This document shows positions 25,480 through 33,209 of a stretch of 64,000 bases of DNA, piece after piece. Origin of the DNA: Kitasatospora terrestris (lineage in GTDB: Bacteria > Actinomycetota > Actinomycetes > Streptomycetales > Streptomycetaceae); NCBI RefSeq assembly GCF_039542905.1, contig NZ_BAABIS010000001.1:6572001-6636000 (forward strand), read 5' to 3'. Both the position numbers and the translations under genes were made by a program. Below the pieces are notes generated by a model. It saw only the letters and a list, made by a program, of their open reading frames with translations, was not told the origin of the DNA and did no database searches. The first letter of the stretch is position 1; every line of letters starts with the position of its first letter.

Positions 25480-26442
25480 ATGTCCGAACCGACCGGTGCC
25501 ACCCGCCGACGCGGGCCCTTCCAGGTCGGGGACCAGGTCCAGCTGACCGACCCCAAGGGCCGCCACTACACGTTCACGCTCCAGGCCGGGAACCAGTTCC
25601 ACACCCACAAGGGTGCGTTCCCGCACGACGAGCTGATCGGCGCTCCCGAGGGCACGGTCGTCCGCACGACGGGCAACGTCCCGTACCTCGCGCTGCGCCC
25701 CCTGCTCCCCGACTACGTCCTGTCCATGCCGCGCGGCGCCGCCGTGATCTACCCCAAGGACGCGGGTCAGATCCTGGCGATGGCCGACATCTTCGCGGGC
25801 GCCCGCGTGGTCGAGGCCGGCGTCGGCTCCGGCGCGCTCTCCACGTACCTGCTGCGCGCGGTCGGCGACACCGGCATGCTCGCCTCGTACGAGCGCCGCG
25901 AGGACTTCGCGGAGATCGCGAAGGGCAACGTCGAGCGCTACTTCGGCGGCCCGCACCCGGCGTGGAAGCTGACCGTCGGCGACCTCCAGGACAACCTGGT
26001 GGAGTCGGACGTGGACCGCGTCATCCTCGACATGCTGGCCCCCTGGGAGTGCCTGGACGTCGCGTCCAAGGCGCTCGTCCCCGGCGGTCTGATCTGCTGC
26101 TACGTGGCCACCACCACGCAGATGTCGCGGACCGTCGAGGCGCTGCGCGAGCACGGCACCTTCACCGAGCCGCAGGCCTGGGAGACCATGGTCCGCACCT
26201 GGCACCTGGAGGGCCTGGCGGTCCGCCCGGACCACCGGATGATCGGCCACACCGGCTTCCTGCTCACCGCCCGCCGGCTCGCCGACGGCGTGGAGCCGCC
26301 GCTGCGCCGGCGCCGCCCCGCGAAGGGCGCCTACGGCGAGGACTACGACACCAACGAGCCCGAGCTGTCGCTCGCCGAGCGGGCCGCGGTCCGCAAGGCC
26401 CAGCGGCAGGCGGCGGCCCACGAGGGGCGCGAGCTCGACTGA
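25480..26442 (+). CDS. trmI: tRNA (adenine-58-N1)-methyltransferase
   Basis: A 320-residue SAM-dependent methyltransferase that makes m1A58 in the T-loop of tRNA. The N-terminal beta domain (about 1-75) precedes a Rossmann fold with VVEAGVGSGALSTYLLRAVG as motif I and VILDMLAPWECLD as the catalytic-region motif. The basic C-terminal tail (LRRRRPAKGAYG...) is common in actinobacterial members. ATG 25480. Its position a short distance upstream of the Pup-proteasome genes is conserved in actinobacteria including Mycobacterium. It ends in a clear hairpin terminator. Confidence 0.93.
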   Translation: MSEPTGATRRRGPFQVGDQVQLTDPKGRHYTFTLQAGNQFHTHKGAFPHDELIGAPEGTVVRTTGNVPYLALRPLLPDYVLSMPRGAAVIYPKDAGQILAMADIFAGARVVEAGVGSGALSTYLLRAVGDTGMLASYERREDFAEIAKGNVERYFGGPHPAWKLTVGDLQDNLVESDVDRVILDMLAPWECLDVASKALVPGGLICCYVATTTQMSRTVEALREHGTFTEPQAWETMVRTWHLEGLAVRPDHRMIGHTGFLLTARRLADGVEPPLRRRRPAKGAYGEDYDTNEPELSLAERAAVRKAQRQAAAHEGRELD

Positions 26443-26449
26443 CCGCGGG

Positions 26450-26484
26450 AAGGGCGGGGCCACCGGGCCCCGCCCTTTCACGTT
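26450..26484 (+). terminator. Terminator after trmI
   Basis: A perfect 12-bp stem (26450-26461 with 26466-26477, loop ACCG) begins 8 nt after the trmI stop and is followed by TTCACGTTTT, a weak U-rich tail. Confidence 0.82.
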
Positions 26485-26580
26485 TTCCGCACATCTTCGC
26501 AGGTGAGAGGCGGTTGACGACCCGTCCGGCCGGTGTGCGAGGATGCACGCTCACAGCACGCGCTTGGGAGGGACGGCCGG

Positions 26581-27177
26581 GTGGAGACAGTGGTCGAGGT
26601 GGCCGAGGACGTGACGACGAGGCAGACCCCCGCCCATGCCCGCCCGGGGCTGCGGCACTGGGCGCTGGTGGCCGCCGGCTGCGCGGCCGTGGTGGGCGGC
26701 GCGCTGGCCGCGACCAGCGCCACCGGGGCGGTGACCACCGCGCACCCCGCGGCCCCCGCCGGGAAGCCCGCACCGGTCGCCGCACCCGATCCGGCCCAGG
26801 CCGAACTTCCGCTGGACTGCGGACCGTTCCCGGTCGCGGTGAGCCTCAAGGCCGGCGCAGACCTGGGCCGGGGCCCGGTCACCGTGGTCGCGGCGCACTG
26901 CCAGGCCGACCTCGGCACCCCGCCGGACGCGGTCTACCTGCTGGTGAACGGCCCGGGGAAGCCGCAGGTCGCGGCCACCCTGGTCGAGGACACCGAGAAC
27001 CTGACCGTCACCCAGCTGGCGATACGCAGCGACGGCACCGTCCGCGCCCGGGCCAAGGGCTACTCCTCGGACGACGTGCCGCGCTTCGCCCCCGACCTGG
27101 ACCTGCAGCTCAACTGGGCGGAGAAGGGCGGCCAGTGGGTGCGCTCCACCGCGAAGGCCGCCGCCGGCCAGGTCTGA
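26581..27177 (+). CDS. Membrane-anchored or secreted protein of unknown function
   Basis: A 198-residue protein I do not recognise. Residues 1-20 are cytosolic and charged, and a single hydrophobic helix (WALVAAGCAAVVGGALAA, about residues 26-48) follows. Next comes an Ala/Pro-rich linker, then an extracytoplasmic domain of about 120 residues with two cysteines (LDCGPF and AAHCQAD) that could form a disulfide. GTG 26581 is chosen for GGGAGG about 9 nt upstream. It lies between trmI and the ferredoxin gene, converging on the latter with 10 nt between stops. No function is suggested by motifs. Confidence 0.75.
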   Translation: METVVEVAEDVTTRQTPAHARPGLRHWALVAAGCAAVVGGALAATSATGAVTTAHPAAPAGKPAPVAAPDPAQAELPLDCGPFPVAVSLKAGADLGRGPVTVVAAHCQADLGTPPDAVYLLVNGPGKPQVAATLVEDTENLTVTQLAIRSDGTVRARAKGYSSDDVPRFAPDLDLQLNWAEKGGQWVRSTAKAAAGQV

Positions 27178-27187
27178 CGGCCGCCCG

Positions 27188-27496
27188 CTACTCGGCGTCG
27201 GGGCCGTACACCTCGACGCCGTCCGAGACCCGGCGCACGTGGATGCAGTCGCCCGGGCACTCCTTGGCGGAGTCCACCACGTCCTGAAGCAGCGTCAACG
27301 GCACCGGCGCGGTCTCGCCCGGCTGCTGGCGCAGCTCGTCGTCCTCGCCCTTCACGTACGCCAGGCCGTCGATGTCCAGCTCGAAGACGTCCGGCGCGTA
27401 CTGCGCGCAGATGCCGTCACCGGTGCACAGGTCCTGGTCGATCCACACCTCGAGCGCCTCGCCCGTCCCCGCCATTGCCCCTGCCGTTCTGCTCAC
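27188..27496 (-). CDS. Ferredoxin, probable [3Fe-4S] type
   Basis: A 102-residue small iron-sulfur protein. The cluster ligands lie in DLCTGDGICAQYAP (C-x5-C, with Gly where a fourth ligand would be) and in KECPGDCIHVRR, an arrangement typical of the single-[3Fe-4S] ferredoxins that serve P450s and other oxygenases in streptomycetes. The acidic surface (VFELDIDG, KGEDDE) fits an electron carrier. GTG 27496 is preferred on weak GGGG spacing; ATG 27475 is the alternative. No oxygenase is adjacent, so the partner is unknown. It is divergent from arc. Confidence 0.87.
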   Translation of the reverse strand: MSRTAGAMAGTGEALEVWIDQDLCTGDGICAQYAPDVFELDIDGLAYVKGEDDELRQQPGETAPVPLTLLQDVVDSAKECPGDCIHVRRVSDGVEVYGPDAE

Positions 27497-27639
27497 CGAT
27501 GCCCCGGTTTCGGGGACATTCCTGTCACGATACATCCGGCCTGCATTGAACCTCCGGGCGGTGGGCATCTCCAGTACCAGAGGGGAAGCACTCAAGGGCG
27601 AAGATCGGACACGCCTGATCCATCTTTCTGATCTAGGGG

Positions 27640-27667
27640 TTTACACGACCCTGGTCCCAGGTAGGTT
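27640..27667 (+). promoter_or_regulatory. Candidate arc promoter
   Basis: TTTACA (27640-27645) and TAGGTT (27662-27667) are separated by 16 bp, resembling a housekeeping streptomycete promoter. This would start transcription about 30 nt before the arc GTG and its AGGAGG. It rests on pattern only. Confidence 0.4.
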
Positions 27668-27703
27668 TGGGTCGTCCAGCTCCCCCAGGAGGAGGTGAGG
27701 ACC

Positions 27704-29470
27704 GTGGCAGCCCACGATGACGACTACAACCGCAGCCCCGGCAGGCCGGCTCGTGGTTCCGACGAGGCCGCGCAGGTCTCGTACCTCGAGCAGGAGATCG
27801 CCGTGCTGCGGCGCAAGCTCGCGGAATCGCCCCGCAGCTCGAGGATTCTCGAGGAGCGGATCGTCGAGCTCCAGACCAACCTGGCCGGTGTGACCGCCCA
27901 GAACGAGAGGCTCGCCGCCACCCTTCGCGAGGCCCGCGACCAGATCGTGGCCCTCAAGGAAGAGGTGGACCGGCTCGCCCAGCCGCCCGCCGGGTTCGGC
28001 ACCTTCCTCACCGCCAACGAGGACGGCACCGCCGACATCTTCACCGGCGGCCGCAAGCTCCGTGTCAACGTCAGCCCGAGCGTCGAGCTCGACGACCTGC
28101 GCCGCGGCCAGGAAGTCATGCTCAACGAGGCGCTGAACGTGGTCGAGGCGATGGAGTTCGAGTCCATCGGCGACATCGTCACCCTCAAGGAGGTCCTCGA
28201 GGACGGCGAGCGCGCGCTGGTGACCGGGCACACCGACGAGGAGCGGGTGGTCCGGCTCGCCGAGCCGCTGCGCGCCCTCACCCTGCGCCCCGGCGACGCG
28301 CTGCTGCTGGAGCCGCGGTCCGGCTACGTGTACGAGGTGGTCCCGAAGTCCGAGGTCGAGGAGCTGGTCCTCGAGGAGGTCCCGGACATCGACTACCGGC
28401 AGATCGGCGGTCTGGCCGGCCAGATCGAGCAGATCCGGGACGCGGTCGAGCTGCCGTACCTGCACGCCGACCTCTTCAAGGAGTACGAGCTGCGCCCGCC
28501 CAAGGGCGTGCTGCTCTACGGCCCGCCCGGCTGCGGCAAGACGCTGATCGCCAAGGCGGTCGCGAACTCGCTGGCCAAGAAGGTCGCCGAGGTCACCGGC
28601 CGCCCGCAGGGCAAGAGCTACTTCCTCAACATCAAGGGCCCCGAGCTGCTCAACAAGTACGTGGGCGAGACCGAGCGGCAGATCCGCCTGGTCTTCCAGC
28701 GGGCCCGGGAGAAGGCGAGCGAGGGCACGCCCGTCATCGTCTTCTTCGACGAGATGGAGTCGCTGTTCCGCACCCGCGGCTCGGGTGTCAGCTCGGACGT
28801 GGAGAACACCATCGTCCCGCAGCTGCTGGCCGAGATCGACGGTGTGGAGGGCCTGGAGAACGTCATCGTCATCGGCGCCTCCAACCGCGAGGACATGATC
28901 GACCCGGCGATCCTGCGGCCCGGCCGCCTGGACGTCAAGATCAAGATCGAGCGGCCGGACGCCGAGGCGGCCAAGGACATCTTCTCCAAGTACCTGAAGG
29001 ACTCGCTGCCGTTCCACGCGGACGACCTGAAGGAGCACGACGGGTCGGTGCCGGGCACCGTCGCCGCGATGATCCAGTCGGTGGTCGAGCGGATGTACTC
29101 GGAGACCGAGGACAACCGCTTCCTGGAGGTCACCTACGCCAACGGTGACAAGGAAGTCCTGTACTTCAAGGACTTCAACTCCGGCGCGATGATCCAGAAC
29201 ATCGTGGACCGGGCGAAGAAGATGGCCATCAAGGACTTCCTCGACCACGGCCAGCGCGGCCTGCGCGTCTCCCACCTGCTCGCCGCCTGCGTCGACGAGT
29301 TCAAGGAGAACGAGGACCTCCCCAACACCACCAACCCGGACGACTGGGCCCGGATCTCCGGCAAGAAGGGCGAGCGGATCGTCTTCATCCGCACGCTGGT
29401 CACCGGGAAGCAGGGCGCCGAGTCCGGCCGCTCCATCGACACCGTCGCCAACACCGGACAGTACCTGTAG
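27704..29470 (+). CDS. arc: Proteasomal ATPase ARC/Mpa
   Basis: A 588-residue hexameric AAA unfoldase that recognises pupylated proteins and feeds them to the 20S core. An N-terminal coiled coil (about 20-85, the Pup-binding helix: YLEQEIAVLRRKL...ERIVELQTNL) precedes two OB domains (about 90-230) and the AAA domain with Walker A GPPGCGKT at 273-280 and Walker B Asp349-Glu350. The C-terminus ends GQYL, with the penultimate Tyr that opens the proteasome gate. GTG 27704 lies behind AGGAGGAGG and gives the expected AAHDDD N-terminus. It heads the Pup-proteasome locus, and a hairpin separates it from dop. Confidence 0.97.
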   Translation: MAAHDDDYNRSPGRPARGSDEAAQVSYLEQEIAVLRRKLAESPRSSRILEERIVELQTNLAGVTAQNERLAATLREARDQIVALKEEVDRLAQPPAGFGTFLTANEDGTADIFTGGRKLRVNVSPSVELDDLRRGQEVMLNEALNVVEAMEFESIGDIVTLKEVLEDGERALVTGHTDEERVVRLAEPLRALTLRPGDALLLEPRSGYVYEVVPKSEVEELVLEEVPDIDYRQIGGLAGQIEQIRDAVELPYLHADLFKEYELRPPKGVLLYGPPGCGKTLIAKAVANSLAKKVAEVTGRPQGKSYFLNIKGPELLNKYVGETERQIRLVFQRAREKASEGTPVIVFFDEMESLFRTRGSGVSSDVENTIVPQLLAEIDGVEGLENVIVIGASNREDMIDPAILRPGRLDVKIKIERPDAEAAKDIFSKYLKDSLPFHADDLKEHDGSVPGTVAAMIQSVVERMYSETEDNRFLEVTYANGDKEVLYFKDFNSGAMIQNIVDRAKKMAIKDFLDHGQRGLRVSHLLAACVDEFKENEDLPNTTNPDDWARISGKKGERIVFIRTLVTGKQGAESGRSIDTVANTGQYL

Positions 29471-29485
29471 GTGCGACGCCGACCT

Positions 29486-29522
29486 CCGTCCGGCTGCGGC
29501 GCCACCCGCCGCGGCCGGACGG
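29486..29522 (+). terminator. Hairpin between arc and dop
   Basis: A 15-bp stem (29486-29500 and 29508-29522, one G-U pair, 7-nt loop) begins 15 nt after the arc stop and ends 40 nt before dop. It may terminate or attenuate arc transcripts, letting dop and the downstream genes be set separately. Confidence 0.65.
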
Positions 29523-29562
29523 CGCGTCCAGGGGTTCCGTCCACACGGGCAAGGAGGGCCGC

Positions 29563-31074
29563 ATGACCGTACGGCGCGTGATGGGGATCGAGACCGAGTA
29601 CGGCATCTCCGTACCGGGCCACCCGAACGCCAACGCCATGCTCACCTCGTCCCAGATCGTCAACGCCTACGCGGCGGCGATGCACCGGGCCCGCCGGGCC
29701 CGCTGGGACTTCGAGGAGGAGAATCCGCTGCGCGACGCCCGGGGCTTCGACCTGGCCCGCGAGGTGGCGGACGCCAGCCAGCTCACCGACGAGGACATCG
29801 GCCTGGCCAATGTCATCCTCACCAACGGGGCCCGGTTCTACGTGGACCACGCCCACCCCGAGTACAGCTCGCCCGAGGTGACCAACCCGCGCGACGCCGT
29901 GCTCTGGGACAAGGCGGGCGAGCGGATCATGGCCGAGGCGGCGCAGCGCGCCCTGGAACTGCCCAACGGCCAGCAGATCCACCTCTACAAGAACAACACC
30001 GACAACAAGGGCGCCTCCTACGGCACCCACGAGAACTACCTGATGAAGCGGGCGACGCCGTTCGCCGACATCGTCCGCCACCTCACGCCGTTCTTCGTCT
30101 GCCGCCAGGTGGTCACCGGCGCCGGCCGGGTCGGCATCGGCCAGGAGGGCGGCGCGGACGGCTTCCAGCTGAGCCAGCGGGCGGACTACTTCGAGGTCGA
30201 GGTCGGCCTGGAGACCACCCTCAAGCGCCCGATCATCAACACCCGCGACGAGCCGCACGCCGACGCCGAGAAGTACCGCCGGCTGCACGTGATCATCGGG
30301 GACGCCAACCTCTCCGAGATCTCCACCTACCTCAAGCTCGGCACCACCTCACTGGTGCTGGCGATGATCGAGGACGGCTTCATCGCCGTCGACCTGGCCG
30401 TCGACCAGCCGGTCCGCACCCTGCACCGGGTCTCCCACGACCACGCGCTGACCCAGCTGATCCAGCTGCGCAGCGGCCGCAAGCTGACCGCGGTGCAGCT
30501 CCAGATGGAGTACTGCGAGCTGGCCCGCAAGTACGTGGAGGACCGCTACGGCGACGACGCCGACGAGCAGACCGTCGACGTGCTGGCCCGCTGGGAGGAC
30601 GTGCTGGGCCGGCTGGAGCGCGACCCGATGAGCCTGTCCCGCGAGCTGGACTGGGTGGCCAAGAAGGAGGTCCTGGAGGGCTACCGCCAGCGCGACGGGC
30701 TGGACTGGGACAGCCCGCGGCTGCAGCTGGTCGACCTGCAGTACAGCGACGTGCGCCCCGACAAGGGCCTGTACAACCGTCTGGTGGCGCGCGGCCGGTT
30801 CGAGCGGCTGCTGACCGAGGACGAGGTCGACCGGGCCGTGGGCAAGCCGCCGGAGGACACCCGGGCGTACTTCCGCGGCCGCTGCCTGGAGCAGTACGCG
30901 GACCACGTCGCGGCGGCCTCCTGGGACTCCGTGATCTTCGACCTGCCCGGTCGGGACAGCCTCCAGCGCGTTCCCACCCTGGAGCCGCTGCGCGGCACCA
31001 AGGAGCACGTGAAGGAGTTGCTGGACCGGTGCCGCACGGCCGAGGACCTGGTCCGGGTGCTGTCCGGAGGGTAA
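29563..31074 (+). CDS. dop: Pup deamidase/depupylase
   Basis: A 503-residue member of the carboxylate-amine ligase superfamily that removes Pup from substrates and, where Pup ends in Gln, deamidates it. GIETEYG with Glu10/Glu12 begins the metal/ATP site. Asp95 in ARFYVDHAHPE corresponds in position to the essential Asp of mycobacterial Dop. INTRDEPHADAEKYRRLHVI is shared with the ligase PafA. The loop around residues 40-80 is the Dop-specific insertion. ATG 29563 follows AAGGAGG. It stands immediately upstream of pup. Confidence 0.96.
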   Translation: MTVRRVMGIETEYGISVPGHPNANAMLTSSQIVNAYAAAMHRARRARWDFEEENPLRDARGFDLAREVADASQLTDEDIGLANVILTNGARFYVDHAHPEYSSPEVTNPRDAVLWDKAGERIMAEAAQRALELPNGQQIHLYKNNTDNKGASYGTHENYLMKRATPFADIVRHLTPFFVCRQVVTGAGRVGIGQEGGADGFQLSQRADYFEVEVGLETTLKRPIINTRDEPHADAEKYRRLHVIIGDANLSEISTYLKLGTTSLVLAMIEDGFIAVDLAVDQPVRTLHRVSHDHALTQLIQLRSGRKLTAVQLQMEYCELARKYVEDRYGDDADEQTVDVLARWEDVLGRLERDPMSLSRELDWVAKKEVLEGYRQRDGLDWDSPRLQLVDLQYSDVRPDKGLYNRLVARGRFERLLTEDEVDRAVGKPPEDTRAYFRGRCLEQYADHVAAASWDSVIFDLPGRDSLQRVPTLEPLRGTKEHVKELLDRCRTAEDLVRVLSGG

Positions 31075-31098
31075 CTTTTCGATCACCTGGGGTGAACG

Positions 31099-31137
31099 TT
31101 CCCGAAATGGGAATCATCCGGGTGAGCGCGGAACGTT
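31099..31137 (+). promoter_or_regulatory. Candidate promoter region before pup
   Basis: The dop-pup gap holds an inverted repeat TTCCC-N5-GGGAA (31099-31113) and a GGAAT...GTT pair (31110-31114 and 31135-31137) separated by 20 nt. This resembles the extracytoplasmic sigma-R consensus (GGAAT-N18-GTT as I recall it), but the spacing is 2 nt too long. A GAACGTT heptamer occurs twice, at 31094 and 31131. A stress-responsive pup promoter is possible, not shown. Confidence 0.3.
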
Positions 31138-31170
31138 GAACGAGAACACCGATTGAGCGGGGTGAGGGAA

Positions 31171-31389
31171 ATGGCTGGTAAGGACACCGACGGCGGCCAG
31201 CAGCGGGCCAACCGCTCTTCCGAGGAGGTCGAGGAGCAGGCTGCGGAGACGCAGGCGTCCGACGAGCTCAAGGAGCGCCAGGAAAAGCTCAACGACGACG
31301 TGGACGCCGTCCTGGACGAAATCGACGAGGTCCTGGAATCCAATGCGGAGGATTTCGTCCGCGGATTCGTGCAGAAGGGCGGCGAGTAG
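31171..31389 (+). CDS. pup: Prokaryotic ubiquitin-like protein Pup
   Basis: A 72-residue intrinsically disordered tagging protein, attached by PafA through its C-terminal Glu to substrate lysines. The helical Arc-binding segment is ELKERQEKLNDDVDAVLDEI, and the C-terminal part NAEDFVRGFVQKGGE is the ligation and Dop-binding region. The gene itself encodes C-terminal Gly-Gly-Glu rather than Gly-Gly-Gln, so no deamidation is needed before ligation; Dop would act here mainly as depupylase. ATG 31171 follows GTGAGGGAA. Two hairpins separate it from prcB. Confidence 0.96.
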   Translation: MAGKDTDGGQQRANRSSEEVEEQAAETQASDELKERQEKLNDDVDAVLDEIDEVLESNAEDFVRGFVQKGGE

Positions 31390-31390
31390 G

Positions 31391-31446
31391 AGGGGGGAGA
31401 ATCCCCCCTTCCGGTCGGGCCGCGGGCGCGCTCGTCGCGCCCGCGG
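31391..31446 (+). terminator. Two hairpins between pup and prcB
   Basis: The first is an 8-bp stem AGGGGGGA/TCCCCCCT (31391-31409, loop GAA) starting 1 nt after the pup stop. The second is a perfect 11-bp stem CCGCGGGCGCG (31420-31430 and 31436-31446, 5-nt loop). They sit in a 146-nt gap and could end most transcripts after pup, or protect its mRNA, so that pup is made in excess over the 20S subunits. Confidence 0.7.
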
Positions 31447-31535
31447 CACGATCTTCTCTCCACCGCGTTGGTCGCGGCCGCGAACCGGGTAGGGTCCGGG
31501 TCATCAGTAGTGATCTTCAACCTGGAAGGACACGT

Positions 31536-32378
31536 GTGGAAGCCAACCTCACCGGCACCGGGCGTCTGCCGGCTGCCTTCCTGACCCCCGGGTCCTCGTC
31601 GTTCCTCGACTTCCTCTCCGCCCACCAGCCGGAGCTGCTGCCCGGCCGCCGCACCCTCCCCGAGGGCCTGACGGTGGAGGCGCCGCACGGCACCACCATC
31701 GTCTCGGCGGTGTTCGACGGCGGCGTGGTGATCGCCGGTGACCGCCGGGCCACCATGGGCAACGTGATCGCCCAGCGCGACATCGAGAAGGTCTTCCCGG
31801 CCGACGAGTACAGCGCGGTCGGCATCGCCGGCACCGCGGGCCTGGCGGTCGAGATGGTCCGCCTGTTCCAGCTGGAGCTGGAGCACTACGAGAAGATCGA
31901 GGGCACCGTGCTCTCGCTGGAGGGCAAGGCCAACCGGCTCACCACGATGATCCGCTCCAACCTGGCGATGGCCATGCAGGGCCTGGCCGTGGTGCCGATC
32001 TTCGCGGGGTACGACCTGGACCTCGGCCGGGGCCGGATCTTCACCTACGACGTCACCGGCGGCCGCTCCGAGGAGCGCGGCTTCGCCGCCACCGGCTCCG
32101 GCTCGGTCTTCGCCCGCGGCTCGATGAAGAAGCTGTACCGCGACGACCTGACCGCCGAGCAGGCCGCCACCCTGGCCGTCCAGGCCCTCTACGACGCGGC
32201 CGACGACGACTCCGCCACCGGCGGGCCGGACCTCGCCCGCAAGATCTTCCCGATCGTCTCGGTGATCACCGAGGACGGCTTCGAGCGCCTCTCCGAGGAG
32301 CGGGTCTCGCAGATCGCCGTCTCCATCACCGACCAGCGCCGCGAGCACCCCAACGGGCCGCAGGCCCCGCTCCTCTAG
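31536..32378 (+). CDS. prcB: 20S proteasome beta subunit
   Basis: A 280-residue N-terminal nucleophile hydrolase that forms the catalytic inner rings of the 20S core. A 52-residue propeptide ending EAPHG is cut to expose Thr53 (HG-TTIVSAVFDGG) as the catalytic nucleophile. GDRRATMGN and the Lys of RDIEKVF complete the active site region, and GSGSVFARG is the conserved late motif. GTG 31536 is preceded by GGAAGGACAC. It is followed after 33 nt by prcA; both subunits are needed for core assembly. Confidence 0.96.
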   Translation: MEANLTGTGRLPAAFLTPGSSSFLDFLSAHQPELLPGRRTLPEGLTVEAPHGTTIVSAVFDGGVVIAGDRRATMGNVIAQRDIEKVFPADEYSAVGIAGTAGLAVEMVRLFQLELEHYEKIEGTVLSLEGKANRLTTMIRSNLAMAMQGLAVVPIFAGYDLDLGRGRIFTYDVTGGRSEERGFAATGSGSVFARGSMKKLYRDDLTAEQAATLAVQALYDAADDDSATGGPDLARKIFPIVSVITEDGFERLSEERVSQIAVSITDQRREHPNGPQAPLL

Positions 32379-32411
32379 TCCGCCACTACCGAAGAGAAGG
32401 GACGCACCCCG

Positions 32412-33158
32412 GTGTCGACACCGTTCTACGTCTCGCCCCAGCAGGCCATGGCGGACCGCGCGGAGTACGCCCGCAAGGGCATCGCCCGCGGCCGGAGCGT
32501 GGTCGTGCTCACCTACGCCGACGGCATCGTCTTCGTCGCCGAGAACACCTCCCGCGCCCTCCACAAGGTCTCCGAGATCTACGACAAGATCGCCTTCGCG
32601 GCGGTCGGCCGCTACAACGAGTTCGAGAACCTGCGCATCGGCGGCGTCCGCTACGCCGACCTGCGCGGCTACTCCTACGACCGGGCCGACGTCACCGCCC
32701 GGGGCCTGGCCAACGTCTACGCCCAGACCCTCGGCACCATCTTCTCCTCGGTCGGCGAGAAGCCGTACGAGGTGGAGCTGGTCGTCGCCGAGGTCGGCCG
32801 CACCGGCGAGGACGACCAGATCTACCGGCTCACCCCGGACGGCTCGGTCGTCGACGAGAAGAACTACGTCGCGATCGGCGGCAGCTCCGACTCGATCGGC
32901 AGCTACCTCGGGCAGCGCCACCGGGGCGGCATGGGCCTCGCCGAGGCGCTGCGGATCGCGGTGGACGGCCTCGCCCGGGACCCGAACGGCGGCGCCGCCC
33001 GGACCCTCACGCCGGGCCAGCTGGAGGTGGCGGTGCTCGACCGCCAGCGCTTCCAGCAGCGGAAGTTCAAGCGCATCCTGGGCAGCCAGCTGGAGCGGCT
33101 GCTCAGCGGGGACGAGACGGCGGCCGCCGAGGACCAGGCGGCCGACGACTCCGAGTGA
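32412..33158 (+). CDS. prcA: 20S proteasome alpha subunit
   Basis: A 248-residue subunit of the outer, gating rings of the 20S core. It starts at GTG 32412 with STPFYVSPQQAMADRAEYARKGIARG, the typical actinobacterial alpha N-terminus whose first residues close the gate. It has the alpha-type fold without a catalytic Thr. The C-terminal tail is acidic (DETAAAEDQAADDSE). It lies in a run with prcB upstream and pafA 51 nt downstream. Confidence 0.96.
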   Translation: MSTPFYVSPQQAMADRAEYARKGIARGRSVVVLTYADGIVFVAENTSRALHKVSEIYDKIAFAAVGRYNEFENLRIGGVRYADLRGYSYDRADVTARGLANVYAQTLGTIFSSVGEKPYEVELVVAEVGRTGEDDQIYRLTPDGSVVDEKNYVAIGGSSDSIGSYLGQRHRGGMGLAEALRIAVDGLARDPNGGAARTLTPGQLEVAVLDRQRFQQRKFKRILGSQLERLLSGDETAAAEDQAADDSE

Positions 33159-33209
33159 CACCGTGCAGCAGCACGTGCAGTACCTCGACGAGCAGGGAAG
33201 AGGTGCCAT

